Shown here one piece after another: positions 22,540-32,802 of a stretch of 64,000 nucleotides of DNA. The DNA comes from Salvia splendens (taxonomy: Eukaryota > Streptophyta > Magnoliopsida > Lamiales > Lamiaceae). The notes beneath the pieces were generated by a model. The model was not told the DNA's origin, made no database searches, and saw only the letters and a list, made by a program, of their open reading frames with translations. Position 1 is the stretch's first letter. Every line of letters starts with the position of its first letter. The stretch is taken from positions 21,464,120 to 21,528,119 of the forward strand of contig NC_056040.1 of NCBI RefSeq assembly GCF_004379255.2. The letters run 5' to 3'. The position numbers and the translations under genes are program-made.

Positions 22540-24760
22540 ATGGATATTTTTGGGAAATTGGAGATCAATCTACCATTCTTACAGGCTTTGAAATTGCCGG
22601 TGTTTAGCAAGTTAATCAAGGAATTTATAACTGGGAAGGCTAGACCCAGTGGAAAAATTTTGATAGGCGAGAACGTCTCCGCAGTGATTCAAAAGCGGAG
22701 GATGCCTTCGAAGTGCAATGATCCAGGTATGTTTACTTTGCCCATCTCTATTGGTGATGTAAAAATCGAGCATGCTATGTGTGACTTGGGTGCGTCGATA
22801 AATGTGTTACCACTGTCTATATACAAGAAGTTAGTAGGGGTAGGCATGGTGGACACAAAAGTTGTGATCCAATTGGCAGACAGGTCATGCATTTGTCCTG
22901 AAGGAGTGCTTGAAAACGTGATAGTGAAGGTACATGACTTCTTGTACCCAGCTGATTTTCATGTGATTAAAATGAGTGATAGTGAGTCTGCAGAGTCTGG
23001 CGGAGTACTTTTAGGGAGACATTTCCTACGTACCGCTAAGACTATCATTGATGGCACCATCTGCCTTGATTACAATGGGGAGAAATATACATTCAACATC
23101 GATGAGGCGATGAAGAAACCTCTTGACGTTGAAAATTTGCATGCTATTGATGTTATTAACCCCTTGGTCCAGGAGTATCTTGAGACCGAATTAATGCAGG
23201 TACAGATCGAGAATTCCGAGATGAGTCAGGCCATTGATAGAGAAGTAGCCAGTTGGTGTGAAGCCATGAAGACGAGTGAGTTATCAGATGAAGAACTAGC
23301 TGAAGCGATTCTGGAATTCTGCACGAACCCAGAGCTAGCTAGATCAAGGAGGACACCTTATGTGGCGAGCATGGAAAATTCTACTGAGTCTGCGAAGGGA
23401 ATAACAACTGAGTCGACAGAGAAAAATCCCTTACCCCAGGAAAAGAATGTCCCCAAGAAAGAGTTGAAAACACTTCCACCTGGGCTCAAGTATGCGTATC
23501 TAGAGGAGAATGAAAATTTCCAGGTGATTATTAACAGCAGCTTGACCGAGGGACAAGAAGAGGAATTGTTGAAGGTAATTCGGAGGAACAAGAAGGCTAT
23601 TGGGTGGACACTATCTGACTTGGTAGGAATCAGTCCAGATCTGTGCATGCATCATATTAGGCTAGAAGAAGGAGCAAAAGCATGTAGGGACCCGCAACGC
23701 AAGTTGAATCCGAACATGAGGGAAGAGGTGCTGAAGGAAGTATTAAAGCTACTATCCCTAGGAATCATTTATTCCATACCAGACAGTGAATGGGTTAGTC
23801 CAGTACATATGGTACTAAAGAAGTCGGGAATACAGGTGGTCAAGAACGATAAGAATGAATTGGTCCCCACTCGACTTGGTACTGGGTGAAGGATGTGTAT
23901 TGACTACCGGAAGCTGAACGAGGCTACTAAGAAGGATCATTTCCTGTTACCTTTCATTGACCAGATGTTGGAGAGGTTGGCGGGCAAGCAATATTTCTGT
24001 TTCCTGGACGGATATAGTGGGTATTTTCAAATCTACGTGGATCCCGAGGACCAGGAGAAGACAACTTTCACGTGTCCCTTTGGAACGTATGCTTACAGAA
24101 GAATGCCGTTTGGTCTGTGCAATGCGCCAGGCACTTTTCAGCGGTGTATGATGAGTATCTTCTCGGACCTCCTGGAGGATTGCATCGAGATTTTTATGGA
24201 CGACTTCACTGTGTACGGGAATTCATTTGACTCATGTTTGGCAAGTTTGGATATAGTGCTGAGGAGGTGCCAGGAAAAGCATTTGGTTTTGAATTTTGAG
24301 AAATGCCACTTTATGGTCCATGAGGGAATTGTCCTAGGGCATGTGGTATCAGAAAGAGGCATACATGTAGATCAAGCAAAAATCGATGTTATCTCAAAAC
24401 TGCCTTACCCGACGAATCAGAAAGAAGTGAGAGGATTCCTAGGGCACGTAGGATTCTATAGGAGGTTTATAAAGGATTTCGCAAGGATTGCTCAACCATT
24501 CACTCACTTGTTGCATAACGATGTTGATTTTGTATTCGATTAGGAGTGCAAGAAAGCTTTTCAGTTGTTGAAGGATAGATTAGTTTCTGCTCCCATTATC
24601 AGAGCACCAGATTGGAGTTTGCCGTTTGAAATAATGTGCGACGCAAGTGACTACGCAGTGGGAGCAGTGCTAGGTCAAAGAGTGGATGGGAAAAGCTACG
24701 TGATTTTCTATGCTTCGAAAACGCTCAATCAAGCCCAGAAGAACTACGACACCACTGACT
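22540..24760 (+). pseudogene. Athila protease-reverse transcriptase with truncated RNase H
   Basis: A single frame with two stops, TGA at 23887-23889 and TAG at 24541-24543. The protease has the Athila-style active site CDLGASINVLPLSIYK. RT follows, with WVSPVHMVLKKSG, MCIDYRKLNEATKKDHF and the catalytic IFMDDFTVYGNS. RNase H begins (CDASDYAVGAVLGQ, FYASKTLNQAQKNYDTTDL) but ends abruptly near 24760. The rest of RNase H and all of integrase are absent. The reading frame then runs straight into the next gene. Confidence 0.88.
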
Positions 24761-26000
24761 TGGATGCTGACTCCATTAACTTCCGCCTCTTCAATGAAGA
24801 GCACGAGATGAACATCAGAGAGTGGACTCTCCGGATGGGTTTGCTGACACGTACACAGGATGACGAAGGTTTGTGGAACGAGAGAATGGTAGGTCCACCT
24901 AAATTCACACCCGGTTTCAAGACGCAGAATGCTTGGGAGTTTGTTACCCACCCAAGGGTGGGTCAGTTTAAGACCAGCTTTTCGAAAGCCCACCACATCG
25001 AGGACAGAATCCTGCGATTTGCCCAGACGTTCATTAGCTATAACCTGATGGGCACCGCCAACAACGCCTTGACAACCCCCGACCTTTATTTTACTTGGTG
25101 TATGGCCAAGGGGGTCTGTGTCCATCTAGGCTATTGGCTTGCCCAAGCTTGTCACCAAGTAACTGTCAACCCTTCCAGGCACCTGTACACATGCCATCTC
25201 CTAGGTGCTTATCTGCAGCGCAACGTGATCATGAAGATAAACAAAGCTTGCCGAGATGTGGAAATGTGTCTACCCCCGGAGGTTTTCAATATGGATTACT
25301 TCTTCAACAAGGGGATGATAATCACGCATGGAAAGGAGGTATGTTTTTACGATGTTGGCAAGTCAGAGGCGCAGGCGAAACAGGAGCTGGATGTGGTGGA
25401 CGTAAAAGCAAGTATGGAGGCAGGAGCCCATATTGAAGTGGAAGAAATGAGGAAGGAGGTAGGATGGATGGGGTCAGAATCAAGATGGTTAGAGAAGAGA
25501 TTGTGGCCCTACGGGGTAAAGGAAGGGACAATGTCGAGGTTGAGAGAGTACGGAAAAAGGTCGTAGGGGTAAGAACGGAGGTATACGAAATGAGAATGGA
25601 AGTCAGGGAGGGAATCGTGGCCCTCAAGGGGCGTATTACTGATCTGGTGGCAACGTCGTCCCGGCACACTGATAGGATGGCAGAAGCCGTCTCACTAATG
25701 ATGATGATGAAGAAGTGGTTTCGTGAGAGATTCCCTGACACACCGAAGTCGCTTTCTGAACCTGGCAGCGTTTCCAAATCACCGGGTCCAGGAAGTATAT
25801 CTGTTCAGAAACCCCCTCAGGCGTCGAAGCCCTTGACTATCCCATCCTCTACTAGACCGATGATCGTGAAGAAGACAGTCCCCAGACCGAGTGAGACAGA
25901 GAAGGAGACGCCAGAATCTCTGGCGAAGAAGAAAGCTAAGGTGACCGAACCGTCCGCCCCGCCCAAGTCTGGCTCCCGCGGGGGCCAGACCCCGAATTGA
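24761..26000 (+). pseudogene. Athila ORF1-type (env-position) protein, fused to RNase H
   Basis: In phase with the upstream RT frame until a stop at 25564-25566. A frameshift around 25460-25560 moves the continuation to a second frame ending at 26000. The first part (WEFVTHPRVGQFKTSFSKAHHIEDRILRF split over two segments, and DLYFTWCMAKGVCVHLGYW) resembles the Athila ORF1 family. This gene sits between pol and the 3' LTR in many Athila elements, and its function is unknown. The tail is a predicted coiled coil (VRREI and VRKKVV heptad-like repeats) ending in a Pro/Ser/Lys-rich region. I infer that a deletion joined RNase H to this gene. Confidence 0.65.
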
Positions 26001-27384
26001 TTCCCCCAAACCAAGTAACTTTTTCTTTGTCTTTTCTTTTCTTTTTCATTTTTTGTTTGTGTTTATGTGTGCCAGCATGCTTCGTTTTTGTTTATATGTG
26101 TTGTACCTTCCTACACTTAGCCCAATCTTTGGTCTAAGTGTGAGAAGGGGTTGTTCTGTTTTTGCATGCCTTGGTTTTGTATGTTGCGCCTTCTCCCACT
26201 TAGTCCGATGTTCGGTCTAAGTGTGAGAAGTTTGTTTTGTCTGTGCGTTTTGTTTGTGTTTAATGTTTATGTCTGCTGTTCATACTTCCCTGTTTCCCCC
26301 TTCACAAGGATAGCTTGGGGACAAGCTTGATTGAAGTGGGAGGGGGTGGGAGTAAGTACTGTGTCTGTTTTTGTGTCTTAGAGTCTTTAGGTATAGCTTA
26401 GGTGTAATGGTTGTTTTTGTGTTTGTATGTTGCATGAGCTAGTGGAGATAATAAGGCAAAATTCCCTTAGTAAGAGCGATTGAAGAAAAGATACACGTCA
26501 ACTTTGATGTCTTTTTCCTTAATAAACTAAAAGCGGTCTGAATGAAGTAAGGACGATAGAAAATGCCTTAGATAACTTAGCTGTGCAGCCCTACTATAAA
26601 AGCGAGTTATAAACCTAAACACTTTGAGCTAACATGTAAAAACAAACTGGGCTGCCACTTGATGCTTAGGGAGTAGAATCTAAAGGAGAAAAAATGGGTT
26701 ATGGAGGAATAAGCTGGACGAAGTCCAGAACTGGTGGTATAAGCTGGACGAAGTCCAGGAAAATGAGGTATAAGCTGGACGAAGTCCAGGGGAGGAATAA
26801 AATAATAAAATCGGAGGTATAAGCTGGACGAAGTCCAGGGAAAAAAGGGAAAAAGAAGATTAATTACCCAAGGGCAGGAAGTGATAATTACCTGACACAG
26901 GAATGAAAAAAATATAGAAAAATCGGGAGACGATAGAAAGGAGAAACTCTCATAACCCGACGCATCAGTGGTGTAACTTTAACTCTGGAGCGTTTCGATC
27001 CTAACATCCCTGGTGAGGAATGAGTGATCGAGCGAACCTAACCGCTGGGAAATCAATAGGCTATCTGGACGAACTGACGGACCGTTTAGGTAGAAAAAGG
27101 AAGGGGGAGGATTTGAAGACTGTAGACGATCGGAGAGAACTTAAGCTTGTGGGGACAGTCGCCTAAATGTTGAAGCTAGTGCATGCTTGTCTGTTGTGTT
27201 TTGTTTCTCTTTGTGTGATGTTTTCTTTTATGAGTCTGTAGTTGACTAGGTCTAGGAGTCTGTTTTTGTGTTAGTGTTTTGTTTGTAGAGTCGTTCTTGG
27301 GAACCGTGCATTGAAATTTGCCTTATTTCTTTTTTTTTTTGTCTTTCATACTTGAGGACAAGCATGGTTTAAGTGTGAGCAGTT
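26001..27384 (+). other. Athila 3' non-coding region with hairpin repeats
   Basis: No ORF can be supported. It holds two hairpins (26114-26140 and 26197-26223, stem CACTTAG/CTAAGTG extended by a partly paired CTTC..GAAG), a purine-rich tract (26333-26352) and four hairpin repeats at 26714-26838. The last part carries the GACAAGCATGGTTTAAGTGTG motif next to the 3' LTR. Confidence 0.75.
26714..26838. repeat. Four copies of a perfect 15-nt hairpin
   Basis: CTGGACGAAGTCCAG occurs at 26714, 26744, 26775 and 26824. Each is preceded by ATAAG and is a 6-bp inverted repeat around a GAA loop. Spacers differ in length and sequence, so the hairpin itself is what is conserved. Confidence 0.85.
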
Positions 27385-28959
27385 TGATAAGGCTAATTTC
27401 ATGCATATGTCTAGGGGATAAATTGGTGAATTTGCTGGGTCTAACACATGTTTTAAGCCAGGTGTATAGAGGAAATTCGCCAGGTCCAGGAAAAGAAGGA
27501 GGCAATCACACGCCCGAGGAAACTGGCGAATAAGTGAACATTGTGAAAGAAATTGCAAGACGGAGTAAATCTCGGAGCCAAAGGGTAGAATGGAGATGTC
27601 TACGAAGGTTCTAGAAGATTATGTCCGTGTCTATAAAAGGAAGGTTGCATGCAGTCTGGAGGGACCTTCTCGGTGGAGGCCTCACTAACAGTCTGCAGCT
27701 AGTTCACTTTTCTATACACTTGGGATTCAGGGGGATTCGCGCTTGGTTTCATTTTCCGCTTTCTCGTATTTTCAAGTTGGGTTGTAACACCGTCCTGTTG
27801 AGGGCGAAGAAATAAGTTTCCGTTTAATTTCTCGCATTTTGAGGTTTCCACCGAGCTTCGAACAGCGACTATTCCCGTGTTTAATTTCTCTGCATTCTGT
27901 TTTATCGACCATTCCCGTGTTTAATGCAAGTTTAATTTTCTATTATGATGTTGGTGTTGATTTCTGATTTGGTTGTCGAGATTTTCTGGAGTTTGCGTTA
28001 GTTTGCCTGTGTTGGATGCATTTCGCAATTATTTTATGAACTTATGCAGGTTAATGGTGTAATCTGGGTGATCGGAGTTTGCTGGTGGTTGAATCGGAGA
28101 TTTAAGTTTGGTGTTGTTGCTAAGTTGTGTGCAATTGCTGGAAATTGGAGTGGGTCGGAGTAGATCTGTTAAATCAGAAGTTACGGAGACGAATCGAGTT
28201 ATGGTTGGTTTCGGATTGCTTGGATCCGGAGTGGATTAAGCGTTCGACGTGAGATCTGAGCAGAGTTGGTTTATTTTTATGCCTAGTCTTCGTGTTTTCA
28301 TTTCGCTTCGTCTAGTATATGTAGATCTGAGTTATTTCCGGTTTATCGTAAGTTTCCGACGACCAAAATTTTACATTCTGTTCGAATCTGGGAATGTGCT
28401 CTGTTTACTTCATCTTCGTGTTTAAATCCGTTGAAGAACATGCCGTTGTGAGTTGAATGCTCAGTTAGTTATTTGCAGCTTTTCTACCGTACTTGCTATT
28501 TTTGGGTCATGGTCCCCACTGTTGGTTGGTCTCTGTCTAGCTAAATTAGGTAGTCGTTTACACGGTCTAGGAAGTAAGCTTAATGTACCGAAGTCTTGAT
28601 GATGTTTGATCTCAGCATGTTTACAGCTTTCTAGGTCTAGCGTTTATATTTCCTGCCTAGGTCTAGTAGTAGTTATACCTCAACCCTGTTTGCGTGGCAG
28701 CAGCCGCCTTTGTCAAGAGTCTCTAAATGCTTTCTTACGTATCCATCTTCGTGGGATCGACCCCTGATTCTCTATGCTAATCCATAGTATTCGGGTTGAG
28801 GGATCTTTGAAGGAGAGTTTGTGTGTACAACGACAGAGTATTCCTTGTTACATTGAGTTCCTAGACCAAGTGATCTAGTGGATTCATAGGACTTGGTGTC
28901 TCGACCTAGCATCGCATTTTCACAACAAACGAAAACACATAACAAACTCTGCGACTTCA
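27385..28959 (+). repeat. Athila 3' LTR (1575 bp)
   Basis: Same sequence as the 5' LTR with scattered substitutions, small indels in the transcribed half, and an extra GAAAACACATAACAAAC near the end. The TATA box repeats at 27631-27640. Confidence 0.92.
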
Positions 28960-28964
28960 CATGT

Positions 28965-29203
28965 ATACGTGCATAATCTTGCACAACATGATTGTCCGAG
29001 ACGAAGGACCCGAGGCGGGAAATTGGTTCGACCCCGAATCCCCCGGAAGCTCAACCGCAAGTAGTCTGCCGCGAAGTGGAGCGCATCCGTCTATACAAGC
29101 ACGGTTATCTATTCGGGCAAGGACACGCGACTCTAGCGCCCACGCCCAACTCCAAGAGGATCTAATTGAGCACACTTGGGAAAACTTTGGCGGAGAAAAT
29201 TAA
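28965..29203 (+). pseudogene. Harbinger transposase, C-terminal part
   Basis: Continues in phase from 18694 after one CATGT duplication is discounted: a split tyrosine codon is completed here. It carries the conserved CIILHNMIVRDEG block, a Ser/Pro/Arg-rich linker, and a terminal HAQLQEDLIEHTW helix, then a stop at 29203. No stop falls within this part. The position matches the C-terminal block kept in the miniature copy at 15435-15860. Confidence 0.85.
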
Positions 29204-29563
29204 ATTATGTCATTTTATTTTTTTAGGATTTTAATTATGTCTTTTTTCTATTTTTTTGAATTTTAAGTTGTAATGTAGTTTTAATTTTAATGAAGTGTGT
29301 TTTTTTAATTGAATTTGTTGGAAAAAAAAATTAAAATGAAATTGAATGAATAGTAATTTAAGGGACGGTTAAGAGAAGGTTAAGGGACGGAGCGTTGCAG
29401 GTTCCGTCCCTTAGTTAAGGGATGGAGTAAAAAAGTACAGTGTAGTGCTCAAATAGTAGTTTAAGGGACGGTGGGGGACAGCGCAGTGGATGCTCTAATG
29501 GACGACCTTTGTTGCTAGGTAGGAGTATAAACTATATTAATGCTTGGTTTTCAGTGCATAGTT

Positions 29564-29713
29564 ATGAGCATAGTTATTTTAAACCCAATTACTTGTCAAT
29601 CCTAAGATATAATTAATCAGTTATAATTTATTATCTTTATGAGCATAGTTATTTTAAACCCAATTACTTGTCAATCCTAAGATATAATTAATCAGTTATA
29701 ATTTATTATCTTT
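29564..29713. repeat. 75-bp direct tandem duplication
   Basis: Two adjacent, apparently identical 75-bp units start ATGAGCATAGTTATTTTAAA at 29564 and 29639. Confidence 0.9.
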
Positions 29714-29805
29714 CAATTAAAAATATTTGTTGTATTTATAATCTTATGCATGATAGATGCACTATACCTCCTAAGGATTATGCTAAGATGACAACCCTTC
29801 TGAAA

Positions 29806-30200
29806 ATGACAACGTACCACCAATCTCGTGCTACCACATGACACGTTATCCAGCAATATTAGAGGTGTATCCAACAATATTCATTTAGTATGCATTTATA
29901 GATTACATGATAGTAATAAGTGGATTGTTGTGTAGATTGTTTAGTATTGCAGTATAGACATAGAATGTTTCAGTAGCTATATATATATATATATATATAG
30001 ACAGATTACTTTTTTATACCCTTATTTAGCATTATAGACAATAATGCAATACTCAACACTGTACACAACAATCAACGTAGTACTATCATGCAATCTGTAG
30101 AAATCCATCTAAAACGCTTACTATGATATTGCTGGATACACCTCTAATATCGCTGGATAACGTGCCACGTGATAGCACGGGGTTGGTGGTACATTATCAC
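29806..30200. mobile_element. Foldback MITE with long inverted repeats
   Basis: The left arm from 29814 (GTACCACCAATCTCGTGC, then ACGTTATCCAGCAATATTAG) pairs with the right arm ending at 30192. The arms are about 80-90 bp and the centre includes an AT microsatellite (29979-29999). Target duplication was not resolved, so the superfamily is unknown. Confidence 0.75.
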
Positions 30201-30734
30201 TCTAACTATGGTGGCACCCTAATGCTCACCTATATCCTAATGTTTATTGATGGGGTTCCTTATTCAATTGGATTGTGAAGCAGTAGAAAGAGCTGAACAA
30301 ATTCCGAGTTTAATTTTGATTCAGCTAAACCAGAAGACAACTAAGATTAATTGGACGTGTGTATTTTCGTCTGGCGATAGAGTGGAAAATGCTTGGAGAT
30401 AATAGTTTGATTATTGTGACGTGTTGTTTAAAAAATTGTTTATTTATTCTTAGAGATAATAGTTTGATTACGTGTTGTTTAAAAAATTGTTTATTTAATC
30501 TTATAAAAAGTTTAATTATTTTAATAATTACTCCATATAGTAAAAACGTCTGTTCCAATTCCAATAATGTTACTACAGCCTAACTTCAAAATCGGTGGCT
30601 TTTGGTGCCTACACGTATAACGATTCATAAATGGGTATATGACATAAATAAAACACTCCACTTTATTCCAATTATTATGAACCGACGAAATTAAAGGTAG
30701 GACTGCACTGTCTTCCAAACTTTAAAACTTCATA
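30201..30734. other. Intergenic stretch with a short tandem repeat
   Basis: No gene is visible. A unit containing AGATAATAGTTTGATTA and TGTTTAAAAAATTGTTTATTT is repeated at about 30398-30505. Confidence 0.5.
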
Positions 30735-30737
30735 TTA

Positions 30738-31530
30738 AGCATCCACCATAGTGAGCAGGACGACGACCGTCCGTGCCAGTGGCACGGAGACGCTGTCCGC
30801 CGCTACACTCGCACTGCTTCCACGGCGCTGCTCGATGCATCGAGCACGTCCGTATCAGGGAGGAGGCGACGTGGCAGCGTGTGATTGGCCAACAGCATAG
30901 CCGTTGGCAATTAAATTTTTTTTTAAAAAAAATCAGATTTTAATTAAAAAATCCGATTAAAAAATATTCCCACTTCCCAAAAAATTATATCCGTTTTCTA
31001 TCCACTTTTAATTTATTTTCAATTTTTTCCCCAAAAATACATATTTTCATCTATAAATACCCCCCACTTCCTCATCAAAAATTCACACCACACTACACAA
31101 TTATCATCCAAATTCTCTCATTTCCATTCTCAATTCTCATCCAATCTTTCATTCACTCTTACTCTTACAACAAAACAATGTCCGGCCATGGTGATCACCT
31201 CACCGGGGGCATTTTTACGCTTAAATTTTGTAGTTTTTATTTTTTAGTAGTTTAATTATGTAATTTTTATTTTTTAGTATTTTAATTATGTAATTTTTAA
31301 TTTTATTGTAATTTGTAATATTATTCAGGGTATTTTTAATGAATTTTAATTTTGTGGAAATGTTTTTATTTAAATTGAATAATAGAATGGTGGGACCCTT
31401 GTGTTCGTCCTTGCGAAAGAGCACGAATGTGGGTGTTGTGCTCTTGCCTAAAAACAGACAGAAAAAGTGGGACCGGACCCATATTCGTGCTCGCTGGTAA
31501 GAGCACGGAGGTGCTCGCTATTTTACTCAA
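30738..31530 (+). mobile_element. Harbinger-derived non-autonomous element (right end uncertain)
   Basis: A TTA (30735-30737) precedes AGCATCCACCATAGTGAGC, then a GC-rich end. A poly-A/T stretch, a CTATAAATA box (about 31052) and a CA/CT-rich leader lead to an ATG at about 31178, which opens only a very short frame (MSGHGDHLTGG). The layout matches the 5' half of a Harbinger transposon with the transposase deleted. The right boundary is my estimate. Confidence 0.45.
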
Positions 31531-32802
31531 TCAACCAGAATCAATCGATGTATGTCTATTTGAAGATCTTTCATTTAATTTTTACTTTTTTCCACGTTGT
31601 ATAATTCAACTTAAGAAATGTTGGTTTAAATTCAAACTTGATATACAAATATCATCAGTATGCCATATCTAGAGATTTGAACCTTAATCCTTATACAAAT
31701 ATGGTGCAAAATATGGTATTTGAACTTAAACTTAATTCCTTAAGGGATAAAACTGCGTTGTGGTTATGCGTTATTGTTCAATCATTTATATTGTTTTAAT
31801 CTGCCAAAAGATGAATCATGAATCCAATAAATAAATGGGTTAAAAGTGTTATTTTGACATCCGGGAATGTTCTTATAAGTACTAAATTGCATGGATTATT
31901 TTAATTTTAGTAATTTGTCAGAGTCGATAGAATAGTTTAATAAGAGTGGAATTGACGAAACCCAAGTCCTGACCGCCCTTTAAAACCTCCAATTAATTAA
32001 TTCAAACTTATACTAAACAATTTCAACATACTTCGATATGAATTTATATCAATAAGAAAGTGAAAGACCCGTTAAAACTCTGAGAGAAGAAGGGAAGAGT
32101 CAAAAATGAAGTCGGTGCTATTCTTAGTTAGAATATGACCATTGACCACTAAAACAATTTTTTCAAATTCTAGGATTCACAATGCACTATTCGATTAAAA
32201 TATTAACGATATTTAAGATATATTTTTCGACAGTTTGCTCATTAATTCCACGTCTCATTAACTTCATTCTGAGAGTCTTCGTAATTTAGAAAATATTTCA
32301 TCTGTTCTAAAGCAGCTGAAACGTTTCTTTTTACACACAAAATTTAAAAAATTAGTAATATTTAAAAATTAAAATAGAGGAAAAAGAAAAATAAAATAAA
32401 GTTTTTTTGCAAGTATGTTGGTAGAAAAAAGAATAAAAAGAGAAACTACTCTCTATCTTATGAAAATAAATAATCGGACTCAGAGTAATTAATAAATCTA
32501 TATTTATATACACACAATAACCAATGTTTAGGAATCTGAAAAAAAACAATTACTAAAAATTTTAAGGTTTAGGACATTTAATAATAAAGTTAGAATAAAA
32601 AAAGCAGAAAAAGTAGCCGCGTATATAGTTGTCGGTTCGGGATAAACTCAATTTGCACGCGTCCACACAACATTTGGTCATCCCAAATCATACTCACTAG
32701 TCAGTCACTTCCTTCATTTTCTGCATCTAAGAAAAAAATCATTTTCCCTCTCCGCCGCAACGACACCCTCCGCCTCCTCCACCTCCACCGCCCCCTCATC
32801 AA
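31531..32802. other. AT-rich intergenic region upstream of the GT47 gene
   Basis: No gene or clear mobile element. The last 60-100 bp are CT-rich, probably the 5' UTR of the gene starting at 32803. Confidence 0.5.

Larger units (their letters stand above)
18695..28959 (+). mobile_element. Athila-lineage Ty3 retrotransposon
   Basis: 10,265 bp, flanked by CATGT (18690-18694 and 28960-28964). The LTRs start TGATAAGGCT and end GCGACTTCA. It has an Asp-tRNA-type primer binding site, gag, protease, RT, a downstream Athila ORF1-type gene and a long non-coding 3' region ending in the Athila-like GACAAGCATGGTTTAAGTGTG before the 3' LTR. Several stops and frameshifts, plus loss of RNase H and integrase, make it non-autonomous. 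Confidence 0.93.
17248..29495 (+). mobile_element. PIF/Harbinger transposon split by an Athila insertion
   Basis: Flanked by TAA (17245-17247 and 29496-29498). The left terminus reads GGCCATCAACTACCCGTGCC and the reverse strand of the right terminus GAGCATCCACTGCGCTGTCC, imperfect inverted repeats. Without the Athila insert the element is about 1978 bp. It has a GC-rich left end, a TATA box (17571-17578), a CT-rich leader and one transposase gene. After the stop at 29203 the right end is AT-rich, then GC-rich. Confidence 0.85.

Noticed and set aside
26714..26838. CRISPR-like spaced repeats
   Set aside because: This is a plant retrotransposon. Spacers are short and uneven, and there are no cas genes.
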